Assembly (NCBI RefSeq): GCF_005938105.1
Contig: NZ_VCPE01000016.1
Location: 1 to 64,000 of the forward strand
Source: Brucella haematophila
Lineage (GTDB): Bacteria > Pseudomonadota > Alphaproteobacteria > Rhizobiales > Rhizobiaceae
DNA: 64,000 nucleotides
Reading direction: 5' to 3'
A program made the position numbers and the translations under genes. Each line of letters starts with the position of its first letter. Positions within the stretch are counted from its first letter, which is position 1. Of the stretch, positions 8,948 through 17,716 are shown piece by piece. The notes under the pieces were generated by a model that was given only the letters and a program-made list of their open reading frames with translations, was not told the DNA's origin and searched no databases.

Positions 8948-9328
8948 ATGGGCCGTTTCGCAGTCATGACGCTAACCGAAGCCGCAGCAAATCGCGTTCG
9001 CGAGATTGTTGAGTCGCGCGAAGGCGCGCTGGGCATTCGTGTCGGCGTGAAAAAAGGCGGCTGTGCGGGCATGGAATATACCATCGATGTCGCCAGCGAA
9101 GCGAAAGCCGGTGATGATGTTGCCGAGAAAGATGGCGCCAAGGTCTTTATCGCGCCGGAAGCTGTTCTTTTTCTACTCGGAACCCAGATGGATTTCGAAG
9201 TCACCACGCTGCGCACCGGTTTCGTGTTCAACAACCCGAACCAGACTTCTGCCTGTGGCTGCGGTGAATCGGTTGAACTGACCCCTGCCTCGGCAGAAAG
9301 CCTACGCCAGATGCAGGGCGCCGCCTGA
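8948..9328 (+). CDS. sufA: HesB/IscA/SufA-type iron-sulfur assembly protein
   Basis: A 126-residue A-type carrier. The three invariant cysteines are present: Cys39 in KKGGCAGM and Cys103/Cys105 in SACGCGES. These proteins receive Fe-S clusters and hand them to apo-enzymes; lipoyl synthase, encoded 12 kb away, is the kind of client they serve. The suf cluster itself is not adjacent, so whether this is best called SufA, IscA or ErpA is not settled. The start is preceded by GAAGAGAAGAACC. It is followed after 39 bases by a TfoX-N gene on the same strand, perhaps co-transcribed. Confidence 0.88.
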   Translation: MGRFAVMTLTEAAANRVREIVESREGALGIRVGVKKGGCAGMEYTIDVASEAKAGDDVAEKDGAKVFIAPEAVLFLLGTQMDFEVTTLRTGFVFNNPNQTSACGCGESVELTPASAESLRQMQGAA

Positions 9329-9367
9329 CCTGATCCACGAGGATAGTCTTCCGAAGGAATCTCCCCA

Positions 9368-9739
9368 ATGGATGACGAAACTCTTCGCGATCTATTGCAG
9401 GATTTTGGCCCGATCAGTATCCGCCGCATGTTCGGCGGCAAAGGCATTTATCATCAGGGGCTGATTTTCGCGCTTGTCGTTCGCGATGAACTGCTTTTCA
9501 AAGCCGACGAATTGACCATCCCGCGTTTTATCGACGCCGGATCGGTGCAATGGACCTATGAAGGGCGCAAGGGCGGCGATCCCATTGGCATGCCCTATTG
9601 GAGCGTGCCGAGCGAAGCCTTCGACGACCCTGAGATCATGACCGAATGGGCTCGCCTCGCTTATGAAGCTGCACTGCGCAGCGGTCAGCCCAAACCCCAA
9701 AAGAAATCGGCCGCGAAGCGATCCTCCACGGCCGAATAA
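9368..9739 (+). CDS. TfoX N-terminal domain protein
   Basis: A 123-residue protein with the TfoX/Sxy N-terminal domain signature: DLGPISIRRMFGG-like start (here DFGPISIRRMFGGKGIYH), LLFKAD, and the aromatic GMPYWSVP segment. The last 20 residues are Lys/Ser/Ala-rich. The C-terminal TfoX domain of gamma-proteobacterial competence regulators is missing, as in most Rhizobiales members, so a role in competence is not implied. It follows the HesB/IscA gene closely and converges on the helicase gene with only 22 bases between. Confidence 0.85.
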   Translation: MDDETLRDLLQDFGPISIRRMFGGKGIYHQGLIFALVVRDELLFKADELTIPRFIDAGSVQWTYEGRKGGDPIGMPYWSVPSEAFDDPEIMTEWARLAYEAALRSGQPKPQKKSAAKRSSTAE

Positions 9740-9761
9740 TAAATCTAACAGTGCTTTCCGC

Positions 9762-11252
9762 TTACATGCCCGTTGGAATGAGCATGAAAGCAGGAATGTC
9801 GTTGCCGAAACCAACCGGCGACGGACCATCATCATCGCGATCACGGCGGCGCTTATGCTGGTCGTGCTGCGGCTTGCCACGACGTTCATCGTTGGAAGCG
9901 CGGATCGCATCGCGGCGGTCGTGGGTTTCAATAATGGGCTGCGGCTGTTCCGCCGGATCGAGCGCTTCGGTCGAAGCTACCTTTTCCTTTGGCTTGTCCA
10001 TGCTCTTGTCCCGCCCCTTATCTTTGCCCTTGCTATCTCTTTGCGAGTCCTTGCCCTTGCCCCGCGCATTCCTGCCCTTGCGCGGCTGATCATCAGCCTC
10101 GTCGGACGGTGCAAGCGTGGACAGATCGCCATCGACCCATTCGATCTTCTCGCCGATCATGTTCTCAATCGCGGCAAGATACTTCGTGTCCGATGGCGTG
10201 ACGATGGTGAACGCCTTGCCTGAGCGGCCAGCGCGACCCGTGCGGCCAATGCGGTGGACGTAGTCTTCCGAATGGATCGGAACATCGAAATTGAAGACGT
10301 GGCTGACATCAGGGATATCAAGGCCGCGTGCTGCCACATCGGAAGCGACCAGCAATTGCAGCTTGCCTTCCTTGAAGTTGGCCAACATCGTCATGCGGGC
10401 GCGCTGATCCATATCGCCATGCAATGCACCGGCGTTGAACTCATGGCGTACCAGCGAACGGAACAATTCCGACACATCCTTCTTGCGATTGCAGAAGATG
10501 ATCGCATTCTTGAGCGTGTCGCCTTCGGCACGGATGAGATCACGCAATGCAGCGCGCTTGTCCCAATCTTTTCTGCTCGACTTGACCAGACGCTGCGTCA
10601 CGGTCTTTGCCGTGGACGAAGCCTTGGCCACTTCGACACGCGTTGGCGAATGCAGGAACTGCTCGGTGAGCTTGGTGATTTCCGGCGGCATGGTCGCCGA
10701 GAAGAACAGCGTCTGACGCGTGAACGGAATCAGCTTGCAGATGCGTTCGATATCCGGAATGAAGCCCATGTCGAGCATACGGTCGGCTTCATCGATGACC
10801 AGAATTTCAACGCCGGTCAAAAGCAGCTTGCCGCGTTCGAAATGGTCGAGAAGACGGCCCGGCGTGGCGATCAGAACGTCTGCGCCGCGCTCAAGCTTGC
10901 GCTCTTGCTCGTCGAACGAAACGCCGCCGATCAGCAGAGCAACATTAAGGCGGTGATTGACACCGTATTTGACGAAATTCTCTTCGACCTGCGCAGCAAG
11001 CTCACGGGTCGGCTCAAGAATGAGCGTGCGCGGCATGCGGGCGCGAGCCCGGCCCTTTTCCAGCAGCGTCAGCATCGGCAGAACGAAAGAAGCCGTCTTG
11101 CCCGTTCCCGTCTGGGCGATACCAAGCACATCCTTGCGCTCGAGCGCGGGCGGTATAGCGCCTGCCTGAATGGGTGTAGGCGCGGTGTATCCAGCCGCTT
11201 CTACAGCAGCAAGCACTTTCGGGGAAAGACCGAGTTCGGCAAATGTCGTCAA
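9762..11252 (-). CDS. DEAD-box ATP-dependent RNA helicase (RhlE-like)
   Basis: All core motifs are visible: the Q motif (FAELGLSP...PTPIQ), AQTGTGKT, PTRELA, DEAD (VIDEADRML), SAT (FFSATMPPEI) and HRIGRTGRAG. The core takes up about 375 residues; the remaining 120 are very charged (KGKDSQRDSKGKDKGRD type), as in RNA helicases acting in ribosome assembly or RNA decay. The frame begins with a TTG at 11252 without a clear ribosome site; no ATG precedes the conserved TTFAELGLSP sequence, so TTG is likely the true start. A 338-base upstream leader region precedes it, which would suit cold or RNA-level control, but nothing in it proves that. Confidence 0.92.
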   Translation of the reverse strand: MTTFAELGLSPKVLAAVEAAGYTAPTPIQAGAIPPALERKDVLGIAQTGTGKTASFVLPMLTLLEKGRARARMPRTLILEPTRELAAQVEENFVKYGVNHRLNVALLIGGVSFDEQERKLERGADVLIATPGRLLDHFERGKLLLTGVEILVIDEADRMLDMGFIPDIERICKLIPFTRQTLFFSATMPPEITKLTEQFLHSPTRVEVAKASSTAKTVTQRLVKSSRKDWDKRAALRDLIRAEGDTLKNAIIFCNRKKDVSELFRSLVRHEFNAGALHGDMDQRARMTMLANFKEGKLQLLVASDVAARGLDIPDVSHVFNFDVPIHSEDYVHRIGRTGRAGRSGKAFTIVTPSDTKYLAAIENMIGEKIEWVDGDLSTLAPSDEADDQPRKGRNARGKGKDSQRDSKGKDKGRDKSMDKPKEKVASTEALDPAEQPQPIIETHDRRDAIRASNDERRGKPQHDQHKRRRDRDDDGPSPVGFGNDIPAFMLIPTGM

Positions 11253-11590
11253 TGGAGGCGCAGCTCTCTGGTTCGGAAACGTGTTCCGCCCATCCTGTCA
11301 TTGCAGCCGCGTCATCCGGCGCAGGAACCAAAGCAGAAAAGGCGTCTGCAACGCATCTAGCGTTTTCTTGCAGCATCGCCTACGTCCGCAGCGTGCAAAA
11401 GTCAACCAAAATACCAACATCCGATATCAAATTGCTTTGATAATCCTGCTGATAACGACAAATGACGCTAATCTACGTCTTTTCTAATCGAATTAAATCA
11501 AATTGATGACAATTAGAAGATTGTCAGCCGCGGTAGTTTGACAACTTTGTTTGCTTATAATCTTACCCGAAAACCTGTCGACTTTTCAGA
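11253..11590. other. Intergenic region between helicase and NAD kinase genes
   Basis: About 338 bases, AT-rich in its right half, without a supported gene. It ends with a copy of a dispersed palindromic element at 11557-11595. Confidence 0.6.
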
Positions 11591-11595
11591 TTAAT
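11557..11595. repeat. Rhizobiales-type intergenic palindrome, copy 1
   Basis: The element carries ATAATCTTA, CCGAAAA and ACTTTTCAGATTA in the same order and spacing as the copy at 22086-22124. The general form (CCGAAAA...ACTTTTCGG between ATC-type ends) is a frequent intergenic repeat in Rhizobiales. This copy overlaps the end of nadK (stop at 11591-11593). Confidence 0.6.
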
Positions 11596-12364
11596 GCCGG
11601 AATTGTTCTGTCAGAATGCGCTCGTCCCAGGAGTGGTTCTTATCAAACAGAATGGCCACCTGACTATTCGGTGCCTCGCGCACCGTAACCGACGTCACGG
11701 ATTTGACTTCGTTGTTGTCGGCAACGGCATTGACCGGGCGCTTTTCCGTTTCCAGCAAATCCATACGAACCGTCACATGCTTGGGCAGCAATGCGCCACC
11801 CCAGCGACGCGGACGGAAGGGGCTGACCGGCGTCAGCGCCAGAAGCGGCGCTTCCAATGGCAGAATCGGTCCCTGCGCCGAGAGATTGTAGGCTGTCGAA
11901 CCAGCGGGGGTGGCGACCATCACGCCGTCGCAGACCAGTTCTTCCAGCCGCACTTTACCGTCAATCGAAATGCGCACCTTGGCCGCCTGATAGGACTGGC
12001 GGAACAGCGAAACTTCGTTGATTGCAAGCGCCTCGACCGGAGCTGAATTTTCAGTCTCCGCGATCATGACCAGCGGACGAATTGTTTCCATCTGCGCAGC
12101 CAGAATGCGCTCGCACAGATTATCAACGCTGAACTCATTCATCAGAAAGCCAACAGACCCGCGATTCATGCCATAGATCGGGGTACCGCTATTCATGAAA
12201 TCCCGCAGCGCCTGAAGCATGGTGCCGTCACCGCCGAGCGCAACAATAATGTCGGCGTCTTCCCCCGACACATGTCCATAGCGATTCACAAGCTCTTTCT
12301 GAGCCGCGAGTGATTCTTCGGTCCCGGACGAGAGAAAATGAAGCGCGAGTGATTTGTCGTTCAT
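11591..12364 (-). CDS. nadK: NAD kinase
   Basis: Makes NADP from NAD and ATP in the cytoplasm. The diagnostic GGDGTML motif is at residues 44-50, followed by the conserved NE (AINEVSLFR) and [16 protein letters not shown] segments that build the NAD site. The 257-residue length from the ATG at 12364 is normal for alphaproteobacteria; a longer frame of 17 extra codons has no support. No neighbour is co-oriented closely enough to suggest an operon. Confidence 0.95.
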   Translation of the reverse strand: MNDKSLALHFLSSGTEESLAAQKELVNRYGHVSGEDADIIVALGGDGTMLQALRDFMNSGTPIYGMNRGSVGFLMNEFSVDNLCERILAAQMETIRPLVMIAETENSAPVEALAINEVSLFRQSYQAAKVRISIDGKVRLEELVCDGVMVATPAGSTAYNLSAQGPILPLEAPLLALTPVSPFRPRRWGGALLPKHVTVRMDLLETEKRPVNAVADNNEVKSVTSVTVREAPNSQVAILFDKNHSWDERILTEQFRH

Positions 12365-12574
12365 GTCTACTGTCTCGCTCCCCAGCTCAACCCTGATAAG
12401 TTTGCCATGCCTCATCGCGGTCTATTGGCTATCACATGAAAAACCCTGTTGCCATGACCTCTTTGCGATGAATTTTCGTTTTACAGACGCGTCATTTGTG
12501 CTAATCGAGCGCTAGCCGCACAGCGGAAGCGATTTGCAACCAAAAGCGGTTCGATACACACTGTATCGTGAAGT

Positions 12575-12650
<76 letters not shown>

Positions 12651-13032
12651 CTATTTTCTCTGGCAAGAGATATTTCCATTTATTTTCATACAGTCGAACG
12701 AATTTCGATTCGGAACAGTCCGCCATTTTGCGTCACAGACTGACCATTGTTTCTACCGATAAACCTGAAACGACCCCTCACCTTAATCTTATGACATCTC
12801 GATGTCTGCTTAAGCAGTCTGTGGGCACTCCAGCCCCTTTCCTCATCCGCTCCCTAATGTGGATGAGAACTAAATAGAAATATAAATGGCGAGTACCGGC
12901 TCATGACTTGTCTAATCGTGCTGGGATGTCCGGTTTTGACCCAATACGGCACACGCATTGCGTTTAAAAGTTGCAGCTAAAACACCTAGGCGATATGGCC
13001 AGCGCCGGGCAGCCTAAGCAATTGCCCGCCCC

Positions 13033-13070
13033 CGCGAGAGGCACGGTTTCTACACACTTGTGTCTCTCGC
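13033..13070. other. Hairpin in gene-poor interval
   Basis: GCGAGAG-CAC and GTG-CTCTCGC arms with one bulge each enclose a loop of about 15 bases. No T-run follows on either strand. It could be part of a small RNA or a remnant terminator. Confidence 0.3.
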
Positions 13071-13146
13071 CCCACATCGTGAAATCAGGGAAAGACCATC
13101 GTCGCAACGAAACACCTGCTCACGACCGACGAGTTGATACTTACCA

Positions 13147-13233
13147 ATGTTACTATTCAATATCGCATTATTCGCGTTTGGACTTTCATTTATTCTATTG
13201 GTCATCGCCATATTTTTCATGAACGCCATTTAG
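13147..13233 (+). CDS. Candidate 28-residue single-span membrane peptide
   Basis: ATG to TAG encodes 28 residues, nearly all hydrophobic (MLLFNIALFAFG then SFILLVIAIFFM, ending in NAI). A random frame in AT-rich DNA gives such sequence fairly often because codons with T in the middle are hydrophobic, so this is a candidate only. The upstream ribosome site is weak (GAG 15 bases before). Bacterial membrane peptides of this size often modulate pumps or kinases; no partner is visible here. Confidence 0.35.
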   Translation: MLLFNIALFAFGLSFILLVIAIFFMNAI

Positions 13234-13525
13234 CTGGATTACAGCACTAAACGTCGGACCCCTAACAAATTTGCGCATCGCTTCATTGGTAATTCCTTTC
13301 GGAAAAGAAAATCCGCCTTCTCAGAAATAATCCCGTCGAATCTTCTAGTATTCATCTCGCTTGATTGTCGAATAACCGATTATTTTTAAGAACGATATAT
13401 TTTAATGATCTTCGTTCAGAGAACAGAAAAATATCCAATCAGAAACGTTCATTTACAATTCTGCCCAAAACAGAACAATCTATAGATGTATATTTTATTT
13501 ACTGAAATCGTAGAGGATACTGATT

Positions 13526-13723
13526 ATGAAGAAAATCTTTGCTGCAGCTATCGCACTTTCCTTTATTTCCGCTCCTGCTGCTTTTGCTGCCCAAAGCCAA
13601 ATTTCCTCGGGTCTCGTCCATCAGGTCAAGGTGGTTAAAAAGGCCAAGGCAAAAAAGCCAGGTCCAAAGAGACACGTTAAAAAGCCTGTCCGAAAGCCCG
13701 TCAGAAAGCCGATCCGACATTAA
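13526..13723 (+). CDS. Small, highly basic exported protein
   Basis: I do not recognise a named family. The 65-residue product has a clear signal peptide (MKKIFAAAIALSFISAPAAFA, cut after residue 21). The 44-residue mature part has 11 Lys, 4 Arg and no acidic residue, and ends in repeated KPVRKP units. GAGG lies eight bases before the ATG. Such peptides may bind DNA, lipopolysaccharide or peptidoglycan, but this is only a charge-based guess. It converges on ntrC and shares the hairpin at 13753-13777 with it. Its AT-rich promoter region differs from the surrounding core genome. Confidence 0.75.
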   Translation: MKKIFAAAIALSFISAPAAFAAQSQISSGLVHQVKVVKKAKAKKPGPKRHVKKPVRKPVRKPIRH

Positions 13724-13743
13724 TCCGCGTTCAATCTGAACAA

Positions 13744-13777
13744 AAATGCGATCGTCGCTTCGAAAGTCGAAGCGACG
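13744..13777 (-). terminator. Terminator between the basic protein gene and ntrC
   Basis: A perfect 11-base-pair stem, CGTCGCTTCGA / TCGAAGCGACG, with loop AAG. On the minus strand it is followed by ATCGCATTTTTG, fitting termination of ntrC transcripts. On the plus strand no T-run follows, though it may still stop or stabilise the small gene's mRNA. Confidence 0.7.
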
Positions 13778-13821
13778 ACGACTTAAACAAGAACACGTGT
13801 CGAAGAAAATTGCGGAAGGAA

Positions 13822-15294
13822 TTAATTCCCCTTGCCGCCGCGATAAATATTCACGCCAAGCTCGCGGATTTTCTTGCGCAGTGTATTGCGGTTGAGACCA
13901 AGCAGGTCCGCCGCTTTGATCTGGTTACCGCGTGTTGCCGTCAGGCAAGCCAGGATCAGCGGATATTCAAGCTCAGCCAGTACGCGGTGATAAAGCCCCG
14001 GCGGCGGCAGGTCGGCACCGAATGAAGCGAAATAACGCTGCATGTTCTGCTCGACCGCTTGCGAGATCGTGACGTTTTCCGCGTCGCCGGTCACTGCTGG
14101 AATCGTGTCGGGCTTCGACAGTTCCGCCTTCAGTTCGGTTTCGATGATTTCCGGCGAGATTTCTTCCTGCGGATAGAGCGCCGCCAGCCTGCGCACGAGG
14201 TTTTCCAGTTCGCGCACATTGCCGGGCCATGGATAGCGGCGCATCATGTCGAGACCGGCATTGGTGATGCGTTTTTCTGGCAAGCCCTCTTCAGCAGCGC
14301 GTTTGAAGAAATGACGCACCAGATCAGGCACGTCCTCACTGCGCTCACGCAGCGGCGGCAGCCGCAGCGGCACCACGTTCAAACGGTAATAAAGGTCTTC
14401 GCGGAAGAGGCCCTGCGCGATCAGCTGGCGCAGATCCTTGTTGGTCGCCGCCACGATGCGCACATCGGTCTTGATAGGCGTGCGTCCGCCGACCGTCATA
14501 TATTCGCCCTGCTGCAACACGCGAAGCAGGCGCGTTTGCGCTTCCATCGGCATATCGCCAATTTCATCCAGAAAAAGCGTACCGCCATTGGCCTGTTCGA
14601 AGCGACCGCTCGAGCGATTCTGCGCGCCCGTAAAAGCGCCCTTCTCGTGGCCGAACAGTTCTGATTCGATCAGATCGCGTGGAATGGCAGCCATGTTGAT
14701 CGCAACGAACGGTCCCTTGCGACGGCGGCCATATTCATGCAGCGCGCGGGCTACCAGTTCCTTGCCGGTGCCGGATTCGCCCGTCACCATCATGGTCAGG
14801 TCAGTCTGCATCATACGCGCCAGAACGCGATAGATCTCCTGCATGGCAGGCGAACGACCGACAAGCGGCATATTCTCGCCGGGCTCGTCGTGGAGCGAGG
14901 CGATTGGCTTATGCTTCGGTTCGGACAAAGCGCGGCCGACAATATTAATCAGTTCCGTCAGGTCGAACGGTTTCGGCAGATATTCATAGGCGCCCGCTTC
15001 CGAGGCGCGAATGGCCGTCATGAATGTGTTCTGGGCACTCATCACCACAATCGGCAGATCAGGCCGCATCTTCTTGATACGCGGCAGCAGGTCGAAAGCG
15101 TTTTCGTCCGGCATCATGACGTCGGTGATGACCAGATCGCCATCGCCAGCCGCCACCCAACGCCACAAGGATGCGGCATTCGATGTCACCCGCACATCGT
15201 AACCGGCCCGGGAGAGTGCCTGATTGAGCACAGTGCGGATCGCCGCATCATCATCCGCCACCAATACGGTTCCCGTCGGGCGTCCTGCTATCAT
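13822..15294 (-). CDS. ntrC: Nitrogen regulation response regulator NtrC
   Basis: A 490-residue sigma-54 activator. The receiver domain (1-125) has the phospho-acceptor Asp58 in [10 protein letters not shown] and the switch Lys in YLPKPF. The AAA+ domain has Walker A GESGTGKE (172-179) and the sigma-54 contact loop GAFTGA (219-224). A Fis-type helix-turn-helix (about 448-485, [17 protein letters not shown]) binds DNA. Phosphorylated by NtrB under nitrogen limitation, it turns on glnA, amtB and similar genes. Its start overlaps the end of ntrB by four bases (ATGA), showing translational coupling. A terminator follows; the ntrY-ntrX pair that often follows in relatives is absent. Confidence 0.96.
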   Translation of the reverse strand: MIAGRPTGTVLVADDDAAIRTVLNQALSRAGYDVRVTSNAASLWRWVAAGDGDLVITDVMMPDENAFDLLPRIKKMRPDLPIVVMSAQNTFMTAIRASEAGAYEYLPKPFDLTELINIVGRALSEPKHKPIASLHDEPGENMPLVGRSPAMQEIYRVLARMMQTDLTMMVTGESGTGKELVARALHEYGRRRKGPFVAINMAAIPRDLIESELFGHEKGAFTGAQNRSSGRFEQANGGTLFLDEIGDMPMEAQTRLLRVLQQGEYMTVGGRTPIKTDVRIVAATNKDLRQLIAQGLFREDLYYRLNVVPLRLPPLRERSEDVPDLVRHFFKRAAEEGLPEKRITNAGLDMMRRYPWPGNVRELENLVRRLAALYPQEEISPEIIETELKAELSKPDTIPAVTGDAENVTISQAVEQNMQRYFASFGADLPPPGLYHRVLAELEYPLILACLTATRGNQIKAADLLGLNRNTLRKKIRELGVNIYRGGKGN

Positions 15295-16436
15295 GCGTCG
15301 TCTCCGGTATAGTCAGTCGTGAATTTGCTTGGCCGGGAAGCAACATCCGAGCTTTTCCAGGCAGGCATAAGAATGCGGAAAGTGGTGCGCGACGGATGGC
15401 TGTCGCATTCGATGATGCCGCCATGATCGCCGATGATTTTTGCCACCAGGGCCAATCCAAGGCCCGAACCATTGGTTTTGGTCGTTACAAATGGATCAAA
15501 GAGATGCGGCAGCATATCCTGCGGCACGCCGGGTCCATTGTCGTGCACGCAGAATTCCAGCGGCAGCGCCACGCGGTCGCGCGCACCCGGCACCTGAAGG
15601 CGAATACCGGGGCGATAAGCCGTCGAGAGAAGAATTTCTCCGTGATCGCGGTCGCCAATGGCCTCAGTAGCGTTCTTCACCAGATTGAGAAACACCTGCA
15701 CAAGTTGGTCGCGATTGGCGAAAACCGGCGGCAATGACGGATCATAATCTTCCGAGAAACGGATATGACGGGCAAAACCATTGCGGGCGACGGCCTTCAC
15801 ATGGTCCAGAACCGCGTGAATATTTACTGCGGTGCGCTCAATGGGACGCTCGTCGGAGAAAACCTCCATCCGGTCCACCAGTGACACGATACGGTCGGTT
15901 TCATCGGTGATCAGCCGCGCCAGCGCGCGATCCTCGTCGCCAACCACCTGCTCAAGCAACTGAGCCGCACCACGAATACCCGAAAGCGGGTTCTTGATCT
16001 CATGCGCCAGCATCGAGGCAAGACCAGTAACCGAGCGGGCAGCGCCGCGATGGGTCATCTGGCGGTCGATCTTTTCCGCCATGGTCTTTTCCTTGAACAG
16101 GATGACCACAGCGCCCGGCATTTCAACGACGGGCGCAACATAAAGATCAACGATGCGTTCAGCACCAAGACGCGGCGAGGAAATATCAACGCGATATTCA
16201 TTGACCGGCATCTGGCTGGCGCGAACCTGATCGATGAGAGCCAGAAGCGGGCTGCCAAAAGGCAGAAAGCTCTCCAGCCGGTTGCGGGCCAATATGGACG
16301 AGCCAGAGCGGAAAAACTGCTCGCCGTCCAGATTGGCATAGACAATGTGATTGTCAGGCCCGACCATAATGACCGGCTGGCTAATCGCATCCAGGATAAC
16401 TGAAGGAATGCTGCCTTTTTCTTCTCTTTCGCGCAT
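15291..16436 (-). CDS. ntrB: Nitrogen regulation sensor histidine kinase NtrB
   Basis: A 381-residue soluble two-component kinase. A PAS-like domain (about 10-120) is followed by the H box [11 protein letters not shown] with His145, and by ATP-binding boxes ([31 protein letters not shown]). No membrane span is seen, as expected for NtrB, which senses nitrogen through the PII protein rather than a ligand. It phosphorylates or dephosphorylates NtrC. Its start touches the stop of dusB and its stop overlaps ntrC, so the three genes form one tight operon. Confidence 0.96.
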   Translation of the reverse strand: MREREEKGSIPSVILDAISQPVIMVGPDNHIVYANLDGEQFFRSGSSILARNRLESFLPFGSPLLALIDQVRASQMPVNEYRVDISSPRLGAERIVDLYVAPVVEMPGAVVILFKEKTMAEKIDRQMTHRGAARSVTGLASMLAHEIKNPLSGIRGAAQLLEQVVGDEDRALARLITDETDRIVSLVDRMEVFSDERPIERTAVNIHAVLDHVKAVARNGFARHIRFSEDYDPSLPPVFANRDQLVQVFLNLVKNATEAIGDRDHGEILLSTAYRPGIRLQVPGARDRVALPLEFCVHDNGPGVPQDMLPHLFDPFVTTKTNGSGLGLALVAKIIGDHGGIIECDSHPSRTTFRILMPAWKSSDVASRPSKFTTDYTGDDA

Positions 16437-17455
16437 CAGGCGACCTTTCTGAACGCCGATTTCAACTCTGGCGCATCCGTCGTCCGTGCCGCGAAAATCC
16501 GACGCAGCGCTTCAACAACCTTTGCGGGATCGGTCAGCGTCATAACTTCCGCCTTATCCGCAGAGGTCAAAGCCTCTCCGGCATGACGATCCAGATACCA
16601 GCCAAGATGCTTGCGCGCATGGCGAATACCCGTTTTGCTACCATAATGGTCGAGCATATCTTCGTAATGCATTATAATATAATCGATAATCTCCGTTTCG
16701 GATTGCGCTGATGGTGAACTGCCCGCGATCACTCCCGGCAGCCATGGCTGTCCATAGGTAGCCCGTCCGACCATCACCGCATCCGCACCGGACCGGCGGC
16801 GAATCTCTTCAGCGTCTTCACGAGACGACACATCGCCATTGGCGACGAGCGGAATTTTCACTGCATCGCGCACGGCGAGGATGGCATCCCAGTCGGCATG
16901 ACCTTCATAGAACTGGCAGCGCGTGCGCCCATGCACAGTGACCATGGCAATGCCCGCATCTTCGGCACGCTTGGCCAGTTCGGGTGCATTGATGCTGTTT
17001 TCGTCCCAGCCGAGCCGCATCTTCAGCGTGACCGGTACCTTCACGGCAGCCACAGTCGCCTCAACAAGCGTCATCGCGTGATCCAGATCGCGCATCAGCG
17101 CCGATCCGGAATAGCCGCCGGTCACTTTCTTGGCCGGGCAGCCCATATTGATATCGATGATATCCGCGCCCTCGCCTTCGGCGATCTTGGCGGCCTCGCC
17201 CATCCAATGGGCTTCACGCCCGGCAAGCTGAACCACATGCGTGCCCAGACCTTCGCCCGACAGGCGCAGCAGACTTTCCTTGTGACGATTGCAAAGTTCC
17301 GCGCTGGCGACCATTTCCGAAACGACCATTCCCGCTCCGGCAGCAGCAGCGCGCTTGCGAAACGGCAAATCGGAGACGCCAGACATCGGCGCCAGAAAAA
17401 CGCGATTCTTGAGCACCACGCCACGGATATCCAAGGGCTGATCGATAGAAGTCAC
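16436..17455 (-). CDS. dusB: tRNA-dihydrouridine synthase (NifR3/DusB)
   Basis: An FMN enzyme that reduces uridine to dihydrouridine in tRNA D-loops. The TIM-barrel signatures are [13 protein letters not shown] near the start, [23 protein letters not shown] with the family's conserved cysteine loop, KMRLGW and [11 protein letters not shown]. At 339 residues it is of normal size. The first codon is a GTG at 17455; no in-frame ATG lies between it and the upstream stop. The nifR3-ntrB-ntrC order is a classic alphaproteobacterial operon. The fused dusB/ntrB junction (stop and start share a base) suggests that all three are controlled from the promoter in the 17456-17716 gap. Confidence 0.94.
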   Translation of the reverse strand: MTSIDQPLDIRGVVLKNRVFLAPMSGVSDLPFRKRAAAAGAGMVVSEMVASAELCNRHKESLLRLSGEGLGTHVVQLAGREAHWMGEAAKIAEGEGADIIDINMGCPAKKVTGGYSGSALMRDLDHAMTLVEATVAAVKVPVTLKMRLGWDENSINAPELAKRAEDAGIAMVTVHGRTRCQFYEGHADWDAILAVRDAVKIPLVANGDVSSREDAEEIRRRSGADAVMVGRATYGQPWLPGVIAGSSPSAQSETEIIDYIIMHYEDMLDHYGSKTGIRHARKHLGWYLDRHAGEALTSADKAEVMTLTDPAKVVEALRRIFAARTTDAPELKSAFRKVA

Positions 17456-17716
17456 AAATAAATGCCTATTTCATGTGCATGATGCATAACGCACACACTT
17501 TAATCAGTTCATCTTTTGAACGCAAGGAAAAGCACGCAGATAGCATTGCATTTTGCGTCATTTGAGAAGTACGCTTTAACTTGTTGTTTTTATGCGTATC
17601 TTTGCCCCGAAAGCGCCCCTCGCTTTTGGAAGGCATGTTTCTGGAATATGCAATAAATCAATTGCCGTCTGGCATTTATCGATGCAAGGCATTATTCGGC
17701 TTCCAAGCGACCAACT

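Larger units (their letters stand above)
12651..13525. other. Low-GC, gene-poor interval after tRNA-Thr
   Basis: About 875 bases, clearly more AT-rich than the flanks, especially from 13130 to 13520. The longer open frames in it lack ribosome sites and resemble no protein I know. It holds a hairpin at 13033-13070 and a candidate membrane peptide at 13147-13233. No direct repeat of the tRNA 3' end was seen in the window, so an integrated element is not shown. Confidence 0.6.

Noticed and set aside
11535-11560. TTGACA followed by TATAAT on the plus strand
   Set aside because: The spacing is only 12 bases and no plus-strand gene follows.
12971-13222. An 83-codon plus-strand frame in the gene-poor interval
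   Set aside because: No ribosome site, unlikely composition, and it overlaps a better small frame and a hairpin.
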